From: JAADEM01 sp965371855
GTDB lineage: Bacteria > Bacteroidota > Bacteroidia > Bacteroidales > Marinilabiliaceae
Direction of reading: 5' to 3'
Length of the DNA: 37,936 bases
NCBI GenBank assembly: GCA_965371855.1
Contig: CBDUZZ010000046.1
Location: 1-37,936 of the forward strand
Each line of letters begins with the position of its first letter. Position 1 is the stretch's first letter. The notes under the pieces were generated by a model. It did not search any database, was not told where the DNA came from, and was given only the letters and a program-made list of their open reading frames with translations. Shown here one piece after another: positions 7,587 through 16,537 of the stretch. Made by a program: the position numbers and the translations under genes.

Positions 7587-8579
7587 TTGAATTCATCCTT
7601 AGAAAATAAAGACGACCAACAACTGCTTTCAAAACTTGAGATGCAAATCACAAGCTTGAAAAAGCGGGCACAAAAACTTGAAGAAGAAAAGCTACAAATT
7701 GAAGAAAAGAAAAACTTTTTTAACAAAATAGCCGACTTTTCAAATGATTGGGAGCTGTGGTTCTCACCTCAGGGAAAAATAAAATATTGCTCCCCAAGTT
7801 GCATGGATATAACCGGCTACTCCCCAAAACAGATAACAGACAATCCGTTATTAAGCGAACTGTTAATTCTGGAAAAAGACCGGTCTTCATTTAACAATTA
7901 CCTTAAAGATGTACTATCTCTAACCATAATAAGACAAACGTACGAATTCAGACTAATCACTCGAAGCCGACAGGTACGCTGGTGCGAAATAAGCTGCCGT
8001 GCTGTTCATGACAAATACGGAAAATACCTTGGCATAAGAGCATCCGTAAGAGATATCACTAAACTAAAACATGCCCTGGGTCACATAAAACAACTGGCAG
8101 AAGAAAAAAAGCTGGACAAAGAGATGAAACATCAGCTTGCCAATGAACTTGAAGCACAGGAGAGGGAAGTGTCTTCATATCTGTTAATACTTTCACAAAA
8201 GAATGAGTTGATAAAATATCTCGAAAAAAACATCTCAAAACTTGATAGTCTCAATACACAATACAGAAAAAAGAGAATAGATGAGATGATGCAAAAAGTC
8301 TCGCAAAACAACTCTAACGATATGGATTGGGAACTATTTAAGGTTCAATTCGAAAAGCTCTATCCCGCATTTTTTGAAAACATCAAAAATACACATCCCA
8401 AACTAACCGAAAACGACCTTCGATTGTGCACATTCCTCAGGTTTAATATGGCAACCAAAGAGATTGCCGGACTTCTGAATATCTCGCCAAAAAGCATAGA
8501 AGTTGCAAGGGTAAGACTACGAAAGAAACTTAACCTCAAGCGCGAGCAACAACTAAAAACTTATTTTAACAGGTTCTGA
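7587..8579 (+). CDS. PAS-domain regulator with C-terminal LuxR-like helix-turn-helix
   Basis: Up to 330 residues, with no signal peptide or membrane span. Layout: an N-terminal coiled coil (about 13-45), one PAS domain (about 46-160; WFSPQGKIKYCSPSCMDITGYSP, then the C-terminal PAC part RWCEISCRAVHDKYGKYLGI and VRDITKLK), a long coiled coil (about 165-245), and a terminal helix-turn-helix (about 270-325; LTENDLRLCTFLRFNMATKEIAGLLNIS, SIEVARVRLRKKL). This HTH is the form found at the ends of many Bacteroidota sensor-regulators. No kinase or receiver domain is present. The start is uncertain: TTG at 7587, or ATG at 7641 (residue 19). The ligand of the PAS domain is unknown. Confidence 0.85.
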   Translation: MNSSLENKDDQQLLSKLEMQITSLKKRAQKLEEEKLQIEEKKNFFNKIADFSNDWELWFSPQGKIKYCSPSCMDITGYSPKQITDNPLLSELLILEKDRSSFNNYLKDVLSLTIIRQTYEFRLITRSRQVRWCEISCRAVHDKYGKYLGIRASVRDITKLKHALGHIKQLAEEKKLDKEMKHQLANELEAQEREVSSYLLILSQKNELIKYLEKNISKLDSLNTQYRKKRIDEMMQKVSQNNSNDMDWELFKVQFEKLYPAFFENIKNTHPKLTENDLRLCTFLRFNMATKEIAGLLNISPKSIEVARVRLRKKLNLKREQQLKTYFNRF

Positions 8580-8600
8580 AAACATCTTCTCAAACCACAA

Positions 8601-8617
8601 ACAACACAACGTGTTGT
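8601..8617 (+). terminator. Short hairpin after the PAS regulator gene, weak terminator candidate
   Basis: ACAACAC (8601-8607) and GTGTTGT (8611-8617) are perfect complements with a 3-nt loop, followed by CATGTTTTAT. It lies 22 bp after the stop. The T tract is short, so this may instead be an operator-like palindrome. Confidence 0.35.
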
Positions 8618-8748
8618 CATGTTTTATATAAAAACTAACACTTTGTTTGTATTGTTTATATTCTTTTTATCTTTCTGTTTATCTTTATCTTAATATCTTT
8701 TTGTATTGTTTTTAATAAGACATGTATGTACATTGTTATGTTTTTGAG

Positions 8749-8780
8749 TTGCCTTTCAGGGATTTAATTACATATATTTG
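8749..8780 (+). promoter_or_regulatory. Bacteroidota-type promoter for the DUF4954 gene
   Basis: TTG at 8749-8751 and TATATTTG at 8773-8780 are separated by 21 bp. The -7 element matches TAnnTTTG exactly. The predicted start near 8787 gives a leader of about 20 nt before the ATG at 8806. Confidence 0.6.
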
Positions 8781-8805
8781 ACTCTGACTTTTAACACAAT
8801 TAGAT

Positions 8806-10815
8806 ATGTACAGAGATTTAACTGACAACGAAATTGGGGTACTTACTATGCAAGGATGCTCAGCTGAGGATTGGAATATAATTAAAGTTACTCATCACTT
8901 CCTACCCGACAATATTGAGAATGTAAAATTCAGTGGCAACATAAAAATAGGCCGTTTCACAAAATCAGTAACACTATTTGGTGGCATCTCATTCAAAACA
9001 GGCATATACAATGCATGGTTACATAACTGCATTATAGAGGACAATGTGCTTATACATAATGTTCGTGGGTATATTGCCAATTATCGCATCGGGAAAGACA
9101 CGATTATCAACAACATAACAACCCTTGCAGTTGATGGTGAAACAAGTTTCGGGAATGGTATATTCATAAATGTAATAAATGAAAGCGGCGGCAGGGCAAT
9201 TCCTGTTTACGACCACCTTTCAGCTCACGTAGCGTACGTAATGTCACTATACCGTCATCGTCCCAAAGCCATTGACATATTAAACAAAATGGTTTTAGAC
9301 TACGCAGAACGCATGAAGAGTTCTATGGGTACCATTGGAGCACAATCATCAATAATAAACTGCAACACCATCAGGAATGTCAAAATAGGAGCAGCTACAA
9401 GTATTGACGGAGCCAAGAAGCTTGAGAACGGAAGCATCAACAGCAACATAGAAGCTCCTGTTACCATTGGTGAAGGGGTGATAATGGAAGATTTCATAGT
9501 CAGTTCAGGGTCGCAAATAACAGATGCCACCCTTGTTTCAAAATGTTTCATCGGTCAGGGCTGTATTCTTGACAAGCACTACTCGGCAGAGGAGTCTATG
9601 TTTTTTGCCAACTGTCAGGGATTTCACGGTGAGGCCTGTTCCATTTTTGCAGGCCCATACACCGTTACTCATCACAAGTCAACATTGTTAATAGCCGGGA
9701 TGTACTCGTTTCTGAATGCCGGAAGTGGCTCAAACCAAAGTAATCATCTCTACAAACTGGGGCCGGTACATCAGGGAATTATTGAACGCGGTGCAAAAAC
9801 AACCAGCGATTCTTATATACTCTGGCCATCTCGAGTAGGAGCATTCTCCCTTGTTATGGGACGCCATTACAAACACTCTGACACATCAGACTTTCCATTC
9901 TCCTACATTATTGAGAGTAACGACGAAACAGTTCTTGTTCCGGGCATTAACCTTCGAAGCGTTGGAACAATACGTGATTCAAAGAAGTGGCCTAAACGAG
10001 ACCGCCGCACCGATTCAAATCTGTTAGATAAAATCAACTTTAACCTTCTCAGCCCATATACCGTTCATAAAATGATAAAAGGGCGAGAGATTCTCATAAA
10101 CATACAAAAAATCTCAGGCAACACACCGGAAGAGTACTCTTATCGTAATATGAAAATAAGGAGAAGGGCTCTTGAAAGAGGTATAAAACTGTATGAAATG
10201 GCTATCTGGAAATTTATGGGTAATTCATTAATAACAAAGCTCAAGAACACAAACATAATTGAAAAAGAGTCACTGACTGGTGTACTAAAGAAAGATTCAC
10301 TGTTAGGTAGTGGCAAATGGATCGACCTGTCAGGATTGATATGTCCGGCAGAAGTAATTGATAAACTTTTATCAGACATTGAAACAGGCAATCTCACAAC
10401 CATGGAAGAGGTTGAGGCTGTATTGAATTCCATCCATCTGAATTATTACAATTACGAATGGACCTGGGTTTATGATGAACTGGAACAGTTTTACGGGAAA
10501 AAACTATCGGAATTCACTCCTGAAGACGTTATAACAATTGTGAAAAAATGGAAAGATAGTGTACTTGGGATTGACAACCTACTGTATGCGGATGCTAAAA
10601 AAGAGTTCTCAGCAGAGGTAATGACAGGCTTTGGAATTGATGGAGATGACGAAGCACGGGTAAATGATTTTAAAAATGTAAGAGGCGAATTTGAAGAAAA
10701 TGAAATGGTTAAGGAGATAGAAGCCCACGTGGAAAAGAAAAGCAGACTGGGTGACAGGGTAATAAAACAGATGAAGGAGATTCTTAAACTATCAATGATA
10801 AAATCTTCAAACTAA
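8806..10815 (+). CDS. DUF4954 family left-handed beta-helix protein
   Basis: A 669-residue protein without signal peptide. Residues about 40-380 show hexapeptide-type repeats typical of a left-handed parallel beta-helix (e.g. CIIEDNVLIHNVRGYIANYRI, NVKIGAATSIDGA, APVTIGEGVIMEDF). It contains short conserved stretches such as FFANCQGFHGEA, GPYTVTHHKSTLLIAG and FLNAGSGSNQSNHLYKLGPVHQG. The C-terminal third is helical and charged. This is the DUF4954 family as I recall it from Bacteroidales and spirochaetes. The fold is shared with nucleotidyltransferase/acetyltransferase tails such as GlmU, and the gene lies just upstream of glmS, so an amino-sugar connection is possible but unproven. Confidence 0.85.
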   Translation: MYRDLTDNEIGVLTMQGCSAEDWNIIKVTHHFLPDNIENVKFSGNIKIGRFTKSVTLFGGISFKTGIYNAWLHNCIIEDNVLIHNVRGYIANYRIGKDTIINNITTLAVDGETSFGNGIFINVINESGGRAIPVYDHLSAHVAYVMSLYRHRPKAIDILNKMVLDYAERMKSSMGTIGAQSSIINCNTIRNVKIGAATSIDGAKKLENGSINSNIEAPVTIGEGVIMEDFIVSSGSQITDATLVSKCFIGQGCILDKHYSAEESMFFANCQGFHGEACSIFAGPYTVTHHKSTLLIAGMYSFLNAGSGSNQSNHLYKLGPVHQGIIERGAKTTSDSYILWPSRVGAFSLVMGRHYKHSDTSDFPFSYIIESNDETVLVPGINLRSVGTIRDSKKWPKRDRRTDSNLLDKINFNLLSPYTVHKMIKGREILINIQKISGNTPEEYSYRNMKIRRRALERGIKLYEMAIWKFMGNSLITKLKNTNIIEKESLTGVLKKDSLLGSGKWIDLSGLICPAEVIDKLLSDIETGNLTTMEEVEAVLNSIHLNYYNYEWTWVYDELEQFYGKKLSEFTPEDVITIVKKWKDSVLGIDNLLYADAKKEFSAEVMTGFGIDGDDEARVNDFKNVRGEFEENEMVKEIEAHVEKKSRLGDRVIKQMKEILKLSMIKSSN

Positions 10816-10845
10816 GATAGAATATTGATGGAATAAGATATTTCT

Positions 10846-10863
10846 AAAGAGAAGTGCTCTTTT
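10846..10863 (+). terminator. Terminator-like hairpin after the DUF4954 gene
   Basis: AAAGAG (10846-10851) pairs with CTCTTT (10857-10862) around a 5-nt loop, 31 bp after the stop codon. The 3' arm supplies only three T residues, so strength is doubtful. Confidence 0.45.
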
Positions 10864-10880
10864 CCATGAACAAATTACTT

Positions 10881-11026
10881 AGTGTCTGCAAGAGAACAAA
10901 ACACGGATCGTCATTGCGAGGACGATAGGACGAAGCAATCTGTTGATATTCTATAGAGATTGCTTCACTCGTACCTCGTTCGCAATGACGCAAACCTCTA
11001 AATTTGACAGTTTTCTTGCAGACACT
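10881..11026. mobile_element. 146-bp MITE-like element with 17-bp terminal inverted repeats and 4-bp target duplication
   Basis: The left end AGTGTCTGCAAGAGAAC (10881-10897) and the right end GTTTTCTTGCAGACACT (11010-11026) are inverted repeats matching at 16 of 17 positions. ACTT occurs immediately outside both ends (10877-10880 and 11027-11030), as expected for a target site duplication. The interior is a second palindrome, CGTCATTGCGAGGACGA to AGCAATCT (about 10909-10941) against AGATTGCTTC to GCAATGACG (about 10957-10990), a core I recall from dispersed repeats in many bacteria. There is no coding capacity, so any transposition would need a transposase supplied from elsewhere. Confidence 0.8.
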
Positions 11027-11046
11027 ACTTAACCATATTAGCTTTA
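11016..11046 (+). promoter_or_regulatory. Candidate glmS promoter overlapping the MITE end
   Basis: TTG at 11016-11018 lies inside the right terminal repeat of the MITE. TAGCTTTA at 11039-11046 follows after 20 bp (7 of 8 to TAnnTTTG). The predicted start near 11053 gives a leader of about 23 nt before glmS. An alternative TAAATTTG at 10999-11006 lacks a correctly spaced TTG. Confidence 0.45.
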
Positions 11047-11075
11047 AACTTTATAAAACTTTTAACTATACAATC

Positions 11076-12914
11076 ATGTGCGGAATAGTAGGATACATAG
11101 GAACAAAAGAGGCATACCCAATTTTAATAAACGGACTGAAACGCTTAGAGTATCGAGGTTACGATTCAGCAGGGATAGCTATTTTTAACGGTAAGATAAA
11201 CCTTTACAAACATAAGGGTAAAATAAAAGAACTGGAGAAGTTCGTTACCGCAAAGAATATTTCAGGAACATTAGGGATTGGTCATACCCGCTGGGCAACA
11301 CACGGTGAGCCCAACAACCAAAATGCTCATCCACACAAATCGATGAACGGCATATTCACCCTGGTTCATAACGGCATAATCGAAAACTACACTAAACTAA
11401 AAAAAGACCTTATTGAACAGGGATATACATTCAACAGCGATACAGATACTGAAATACTGGTCAATCTTATCGAATTTTTCTATACCCGCGAAGACAAGAT
11501 AGATGCCGAAACAGCTGTAAGCATGGCTCTGTCAAAAGTAATAGGAGCATATGGCATTGCCGTACTATGTGCCGATGAACCGGACACATTAATCGCAGCA
11601 CGCAAAGGGAGTCCTTTGGTTGTCGGACTGGGAAACAGTGAATACTTTGTTGCTTCAGATGCTGCACCTATAGTGGAATACACAAACAATGTAGTTTATC
11701 TGAATGACAATGACATAGCTATTATTAAAAACGATCGTTTTACCCTGAAAAATATTGAAAACAGCCCCGTATCATTAACCATTGAACAACTTGATCTTAA
11801 TATCGGAGAACTGGACAAAGGTGATTTTGAACATTTCATGCTGAAAGAAGTATTTGAACAACCAAAAACCATAGAGGATACTTTCAGAGGAAGATTAAAC
11901 CCCGGCAAATCGGAGATTGTTCTTGGCGGACTGATAGATGTAATGCCAAAAATTAAAAATGCAAAACGGATAATAATTATCGGTTGTGGTACATCATGGC
12001 ATGCGGGTCTAATTGGCGAATACCTGATAGAAGAGTATGCACAAATTCCTGTTGAAGTTGAATATGCTTCAGAGTTCAGGTACAGAAAACCTGTGATAGG
12101 AAAAGATGATGTGGTTTTAGCCATCAGTCAAAGTGGCGAAACTGCCGATACTTTGGCTGCAGTAAATATGGCAAAAGAGAAGGGAGCAATGATATTGGGG
12201 ATATGTAATGTAACCGGCTCTACCCTGTCGCGAGTAACGGAAGCCGGAGTTTACACTCATGCCGGTGCCGAAATAGGTGTGGCTTCAACAAAAGCATTCT
12301 CAGCACAAGTTACAGTACTAACAATGCTGGCACTAAAAATAGCAGCCCTGAAAGGAACACTTGATAAAAAGGAGTATGAAGAAATCATCAAAGAGCTGGC
12401 AGCAATACCTGGAAAATTAAAACAGATATTACAAGACAACGATCATATTAAAGAGGTTGCCATAAAATACAAAGACTCCATTAATGCCCTCTATCTGGGA
12501 AGGGGCTATCTTTTTCCTGTTGCTCTTGAAGGGGCACTCAAACTTAAAGAAATATCATACATTCACGCAGAAGGATATGCTGCCGGGGAGATGAAACACG
12601 GACCAATAGCATTGATCGACAACAATTTGCCGGTAGTAGTTGTAGCACCACATGATGATTACTATGAGAAGATATTAAGCAACATACGGGAAGTGAAAGC
12701 ACGTCAGGGAAATGTTATTACCATAGTAACAGAGGGAGACAAATCCCTGAAAGAGTTGTCGGACGACATAATTCAGATACCCAAGTCGCATCCGGCTGTA
12801 ACTCCTTTACTTGCTGTGGTACCATTACAGCTTCTTGCATATCATATTGCGGTATTGCGTGGATGTAATGTTGATCAGCCTCGAAATCTTGCTAAATCGG
12901 TTACGGTGGAGTAG
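11076..12914 (+). CDS. glmS: Glutamine--fructose-6-phosphate aminotransferase (isomerising)
   Basis: 612 residues from the ATG at 11076, chosen because it gives the invariant MCGIVGYIG end in which Cys2 becomes the N-terminal nucleophile. The frame is open 24 codons further upstream into the MITE, which is not coding. The class II glutamine amidotransferase domain is at about 2-220 (TRWATHGEPN, NGIIENY). Two SIS isomerase domains follow (CGTSWHAGL, AISQSGETADTLAA; then the second, with SYIHAEGYAAGEMKHGPIALI). The C-terminus is RNLAKSVTVE. It makes glucosamine-6-phosphate from fructose-6-phosphate and glutamine, the first step toward UDP-GlcNAc. Length is normal. No GlmS ribozyme is expected in this phylum, and none was seen. 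Confidence 0.98.
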   Translation: MCGIVGYIGTKEAYPILINGLKRLEYRGYDSAGIAIFNGKINLYKHKGKIKELEKFVTAKNISGTLGIGHTRWATHGEPNNQNAHPHKSMNGIFTLVHNGIIENYTKLKKDLIEQGYTFNSDTDTEILVNLIEFFYTREDKIDAETAVSMALSKVIGAYGIAVLCADEPDTLIAARKGSPLVVGLGNSEYFVASDAAPIVEYTNNVVYLNDNDIAIIKNDRFTLKNIENSPVSLTIEQLDLNIGELDKGDFEHFMLKEVFEQPKTIEDTFRGRLNPGKSEIVLGGLIDVMPKIKNAKRIIIIGCGTSWHAGLIGEYLIEEYAQIPVEVEYASEFRYRKPVIGKDDVVLAISQSGETADTLAAVNMAKEKGAMILGICNVTGSTLSRVTEAGVYTHAGAEIGVASTKAFSAQVTVLTMLALKIAALKGTLDKKEYEEIIKELAAIPGKLKQILQDNDHIKEVAIKYKDSINALYLGRGYLFPVALEGALKLKEISYIHAEGYAAGEMKHGPIALIDNNLPVVVVAPHDDYYEKILSNIREVKARQGNVITIVTEGDKSLKELSDDIIQIPKSHPAVTPLLAVVPLQLLAYHIAVLRGCNVDQPRNLAKSVTVE

Positions 12915-12971
12915 TTTTCATTTGGCAAAATTGGTAATCATTTTTAAAAGGTAAAAAATATATTGATGAAT

Positions 12972-13004
12972 AGTGGCAGCGCGACTCAAAGTCGCACTGC
13001 CACT
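12972..13004. terminator. Stem-loop between convergent glmS and hisB
   Basis: AGTGGCAGCGCGAC (12972-12985) and GTCGCACTGCCACT (12991-13004) form a 14-bp stem with one G-T mismatch and a 5-nt loop. No immediate T run follows (CTTTTT begins nine bases later on the plus strand). It can serve both convergent units, and it also looks like a dispersed palindromic repeat. Confidence 0.6.
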
Positions 13005-13017
13005 AAACTACCTTTTT

Positions 13018-14154
13018 CTACAACACCCCTTTAGTACTGGGCAGCCGTTTATCAAACGGGTCTTTGTGTATTGCAGCCTTTATAGCTCTTGCAAATGCTT
13101 TAAATATCCCTTCAATTTTATGATGTTCATTTTGTCCTTCGGCTTTAATATTCAGGTTACAGGCAGCAGCATCGGAGAAGCTTTTAAAAAAATGCAGAAA
13201 CATCTCTGTGGGCATATCTCCCACCATCTCGCGTTTGAAGTCAGCCTCCCAAACCAGCCAGGGGCGTCCGCCAAAATCGAGTGATACCTGAGCCAGACAG
13301 TCATCCATAGGCAGACTGAAACCATAACGTTCTATCCCACGTTTATCGCCAAGGGCTTTTTTCATTGCTTCACCAAGTGCCAGGGCTGTATCTTCTATTG
13401 TGTGATGTTCATCTACATTCAGGTCACCATTTACTTTTACTGTCAGATCGCATCCCGAATGACGACCAATCTGATCAAGCATATGATCGAAGAAACCCAA
13501 TCCCGTATAGATATCGGTTTTTCCATTACCATCAAGGTTTATTGTAACTTCAATATCAGTTTCTGATGTTTTACGTTTTACTGTTGCAGTACGCTCAGAA
13601 GAAAAAAGAAAAGAGGCAACACTACTCCAATCGGGTGTGACCAAAGCACAAACATCTTCCATTTCATTCTTTCTTAACTCCTCACTGCCTTCCTCTTCCT
13701 GCCTCAGAAAAATAGCTTTACAACCAAGATTCTTAGCCAGTTCAACATCAGTAATGCGATCACCTATTACAAAAGAACCGGCCAGATCATACTCATCACT
13801 AAAATACTTTTGTAACAATCCTGTTCGTGGCTTTCTATTTGGCGAATTCTCTTTGGGTAGAGATGGATCGATGTGAATATCACTAAAAGTCAAACCCTCA
13901 TTTTCAAAAGCCTTCAACATTTTATTTTGTGCCGGCCAAAAAGTATCCTCCGGAAAAGACTCTGTTCCAAGCCCGTCCTGATTAGTAACCATCACCAGTT
14001 CAAAATCAAGAGAACTCACAATTCTTGAAAGGTTCTGAAATACTCCTGGATAAAACTCAAGTTTCTCCAGACTGTCAACCTGAAAGTTCACAGGTGGTTC
14101 AACTATAAGTGTCCCGTCTCTGTCGATAAAAAGTATCCTTTTCTTTGTTGTCAT
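13018..14154 (-). CDS. hisB: Bifunctional histidinol-phosphatase / imidazoleglycerol-phosphate dehydratase
   Basis: About 378 residues. The N-terminal HAD-type histidinol-phosphatase occupies about 1-165, with nucleophile motif FIDRDGTLI, MVTNQDGLG, and GDRITDVELAKNLG. Imidazoleglycerol-phosphate dehydratase occupies about 185-375, with GFFDHMLDQIGRHSG, DEHHTIEDTALALGEA and EHHKIEGIFKA, whose His/Glu residues bind the metal. The enzymes carry out steps seven and nine of histidine synthesis. I take the ATG at 14154 (MTTKKRILFIDRDG) because a longer frame starts only at a TTG overlapping hisC. It is the last gene of the visible his operon; hisH, hisA, hisF and hisI are not in the window. Confidence 0.96.
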   Translation of the reverse strand: MTTKKRILFIDRDGTLIVEPPVNFQVDSLEKLEFYPGVFQNLSRIVSSLDFELVMVTNQDGLGTESFPEDTFWPAQNKMLKAFENEGLTFSDIHIDPSLPKENSPNRKPRTGLLQKYFSDEYDLAGSFVIGDRITDVELAKNLGCKAIFLRQEEEGSEELRKNEMEDVCALVTPDWSSVASFLFSSERTATVKRKTSETDIEVTINLDGNGKTDIYTGLGFFDHMLDQIGRHSGCDLTVKVNGDLNVDEHHTIEDTALALGEAMKKALGDKRGIERYGFSLPMDDCLAQVSLDFGGRPWLVWEADFKREMVGDMPTEMFLHFFKSFSDAAACNLNIKAEGQNEHHKIEGIFKAFARAIKAAIHKDPFDKRLPSTKGVL

Positions 14155-14186
14155 TAGCTGGTGAAATTTTATTTGGATTACAAAGA

Positions 14187-15239
14187 TCAATAATCATTAA
14201 ACACTGACAAGTCTAAAAGAGCCTCAATAAGTCTATCATTCTCCTCTGCTGTACCAACAGTGATACGAAGACAGCCTTCACACAATGCAACTTTTGAACG
14301 GTCACGAATTATCAGTTTACTGCGAACCATAAAGTCGTAAATTTCTGTCGGATTATCAACTTTAACAAGTAAGAAATTTGCATCCGAAGGGTATATCTTT
14401 TTTATCAAAGGATTTTTCTCTAATGCTATTGCCAGCCTCTCCTTCTCTTTTAAGATAATCTCTACCCACTCCTGTTTTTGCTCTTCATTGCCAAGCAACT
14501 CCAATGCCTTCTCCTGAGTAAGAAGATTCACATTGTATGGATATTTGATTTTGCTTAATACTGACACAATTTCCTTTGAGGCAAAAGCCATACCAAGCCT
14601 TATAGCTGCTACTCCCCAAGCTTTAGAAAAGGTTTGCAGAATAACCAGATTTGGATACTTCTCAAGTTTGCCGAGAAGAGATTTTTCAGGGGCAAAATCA
14701 ATATATGCCTCATCAATCACCACAACACCTTCAAATCCTTCAATAACCTTTATCATATCCTGCTCTACAAAACAGTTGGCCGTAGGGTTATTGGGTGAAC
14801 AGATAAAAATCATTTTTGTATTTTCATCAACTGCCTCCAGCAGAGCTTCATCATCTAGTTCAAACTCTGTTGTTAACAATACCCGTTTCACCTCAACATC
14901 ATTAATGTCTGCTGCAACCTGATACATACCATAAGTAGGATCGATAGACACCACATTATCTTTACCCGGGACACAAAAAGCCCTGAACAGTAAATCTATC
15001 GCTTCATCACTACCATTACCCAAAAAAACATTCTCCGAAGCAACATCTTTCAATATGCCAATTTTCTTTTTCAGATCACGCTGATACGGATCGGGATAAC
15101 GATTATAGGGAGAATTAAACGGATTCTCATTAGCATCAAAAAAGAGTGCCTCAGCTCCTGAATATTCATCCCTTGCAGATGAATATGGCTTTAATGCTGC
15201 AATATTGGGGCGTAATAATTTATTAAGTTGAAAGTTCAT
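14187..15239 (-). CDS. hisC: Histidinol-phosphate aminotransferase
   Basis: A 350-residue class I/II PLP-dependent aminotransferase. Visible features are FLGNGSDEAIDLLFRAF, the ICSPNNPTANC loop, VVIDEAYIDFA with the PLP-contacting Asp, and LQTFSKAWGVAAIRLG with the Schiff-base Lys. It converts imidazole-acetol phosphate and glutamate to histidinol phosphate. The gene lies 6 bp after hisD in the order hisG-hisD-hisC-hisB. Length and start are normal. Confidence 0.97.
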   Translation of the reverse strand: MNFQLNKLLRPNIAALKPYSSARDEYSGAEALFFDANENPFNSPYNRYPDPYQRDLKKKIGILKDVASENVFLGNGSDEAIDLLFRAFCVPGKDNVVSIDPTYGMYQVAADINDVEVKRVLLTTEFELDDEALLEAVDENTKMIFICSPNNPTANCFVEQDMIKVIEGFEGVVVIDEAYIDFAPEKSLLGKLEKYPNLVILQTFSKAWGVAAIRLGMAFASKEIVSVLSKIKYPYNVNLLTQEKALELLGNEEQKQEWVEIILKEKERLAIALEKNPLIKKIYPSDANFLLVKVDNPTEIYDFMVRSKLIIRDRSKVALCEGCLRITVGTAEENDRLIEALLDLSVFNDY

Positions 15240-15245
15240 AAATAA

Positions 15246-16535
15246 TCAATTATCAATCATGGCTTTCAGTCTGACTGCCACTGCGTTTTTATGTGCATCA
15301 AGATGCTCGGCTGCTGCCATTATTTCAATTACAGGTCCAAGAGCCTTTATACCTTCTTCTGATATCTTCTGATATGTAATCTTCTTCACAAAACTATCGA
15401 GATTCACTCCGCTATATGCCCTGGCATATCCGTTGGTGGGCAGGGTGTGATTTGTCCCGGAAGCATAATCCCCTGCACTCTCCGGTGTATAATTTCCAAG
15501 GAACACAGAACCGGCATTATTTATTTTTTCAGCAATAAGCTCATCATCAGTCATAGAGATGATTAGGTGTTCAGGAGCATACATATTGGTCAACTCTATC
15601 ATCTCATCCACACTGCTGAGTAATATCAGCCGACTGTTTGCAAGAGCTTTCTCGGCCATTTCACGCCTCGGCAATTCAACCAACTGCTCCCCTACTGCCT
15701 GTTCTACGTTCTCTATCAACACATCACTGTTAGTAATAAATATAACCTGACTGTCGGCACCATGCTCTGCCTGCGACAACAGATCGGCAGCTATAAACTC
15801 CGCATTTGCACTTTCATCAGCCATAACAAGAACTTCTGACGGTCCGGCAGGCATATCAATTGCAACATCTTTCAGGCTGACCAGTTGCTTAGCTGCCATA
15901 ACAAACTGATTTCCGGGACCGAATATTTTATACACCTGAGGTATTGTCTCTGTTCCGTAACTCATCGCACCAATAGCCTGGATTCCACCTGCTTTAAATA
16001 TCTTAGTCACTCCTACAAGCGAGGCTGCATACAAAATAGCCGGATCAATGACACCGTTTTCCGAAGGTGGCGTACACAAAATAATCTCTGAACACCCTGC
16101 AATATTAGCAGGAATAGCCAACATCAGAACGGTAGAAAACAACGGAGCAGAACCTCCGGGAATATATAATCCCACCTTTTCAATAGGTACACTCTTCTGC
16201 CAGCACTTTACACCGGGTACAGTTTCAATGATACGCACACCTTCTTTTTGAATCACATGAAATTTTTCGATGTTTTCTTTGGCGATTTCAATAGCAGCTT
16301 TCAATTCGTCAGGTACATTTGCAACTGCCTCCTCTATCTCACTCTCTGTTACCCGCATATCATCAAGTTCAACTCCGTCAAACATCTTTGTAAATCGCTT
16401 TACAGCGCGATCACCGCTTTTACGCACATCATCCAATACGGTTTTTGCTGTTGCAAACAATTCAGTAACATCGTTCTCAGGCCTTTTCAGCAGCTCACTC
16501 CATTCGGACTTTTTCGGATATTTTACTATTTTCAT
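15246..16535 (-). CDS. hisD: Histidinol dehydrogenase
   Basis: 429 residues. Typical motifs are EKVGLYIPGGSAPLFSTVLMLAIPA, FGPGNQFV, DMPAGPSEVLVMAD, DLLSQAEHG (zinc-binding Gln and His), YAPEHLI (general base Glu and His) and ESAGDYASGTNHTLPT. It performs the last two NAD-dependent oxidations of histidinol to histidine and is a Zn enzyme. It begins 2 bp after the hisG stop, consistent with translational coupling. Confidence 0.98.
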   Translation of the reverse strand: MKIVKYPKKSEWSELLKRPENDVTELFATAKTVLDDVRKSGDRAVKRFTKMFDGVELDDMRVTESEIEEAVANVPDELKAAIEIAKENIEKFHVIQKEGVRIIETVPGVKCWQKSVPIEKVGLYIPGGSAPLFSTVLMLAIPANIAGCSEIILCTPPSENGVIDPAILYAASLVGVTKIFKAGGIQAIGAMSYGTETIPQVYKIFGPGNQFVMAAKQLVSLKDVAIDMPAGPSEVLVMADESANAEFIAADLLSQAEHGADSQVIFITNSDVLIENVEQAVGEQLVELPRREMAEKALANSRLILLSSVDEMIELTNMYAPEHLIISMTDDELIAEKINNAGSVFLGNYTPESAGDYASGTNHTLPTNGYARAYSGVNLDSFVKKITYQKISEEGIKALGPVIEIMAAAEHLDAHKNAVAVRLKAMIDN

Positions 16536-16537
16536 CT

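Noticed and set aside
10909..10990. CRISPR repeat or tRNA-like structure in the palindrome upstream of glmS
   Set aside because: The two arms are inverted, not direct, repeats with target duplications outside, which fits a MITE; no anticodon arm or CCA end is present.
11004..11075. N-terminal extension of glmS by 24 codons
   Set aside because: It runs through the right end of the MITE, and the invariant MCGIVGYIG end needs Cys at position 2 of the product.
11696..12124. 142-codon minus-strand frame inside glmS
   Set aside because: Antisense shadow of the glmS coding frame; no independent evidence.
12972..13004. Riboswitch or ribozyme at the end of glmS
   Set aside because: Only a simple perfect hairpin is present, it lies downstream rather than upstream, and it fits a terminator or REP element.
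14155..14190. Longer hisB start overlapping hisC
   Set aside because: It depends on a TTG and adds residues not expected before the HAD motif; the ATG at 14154 gives the normal end.
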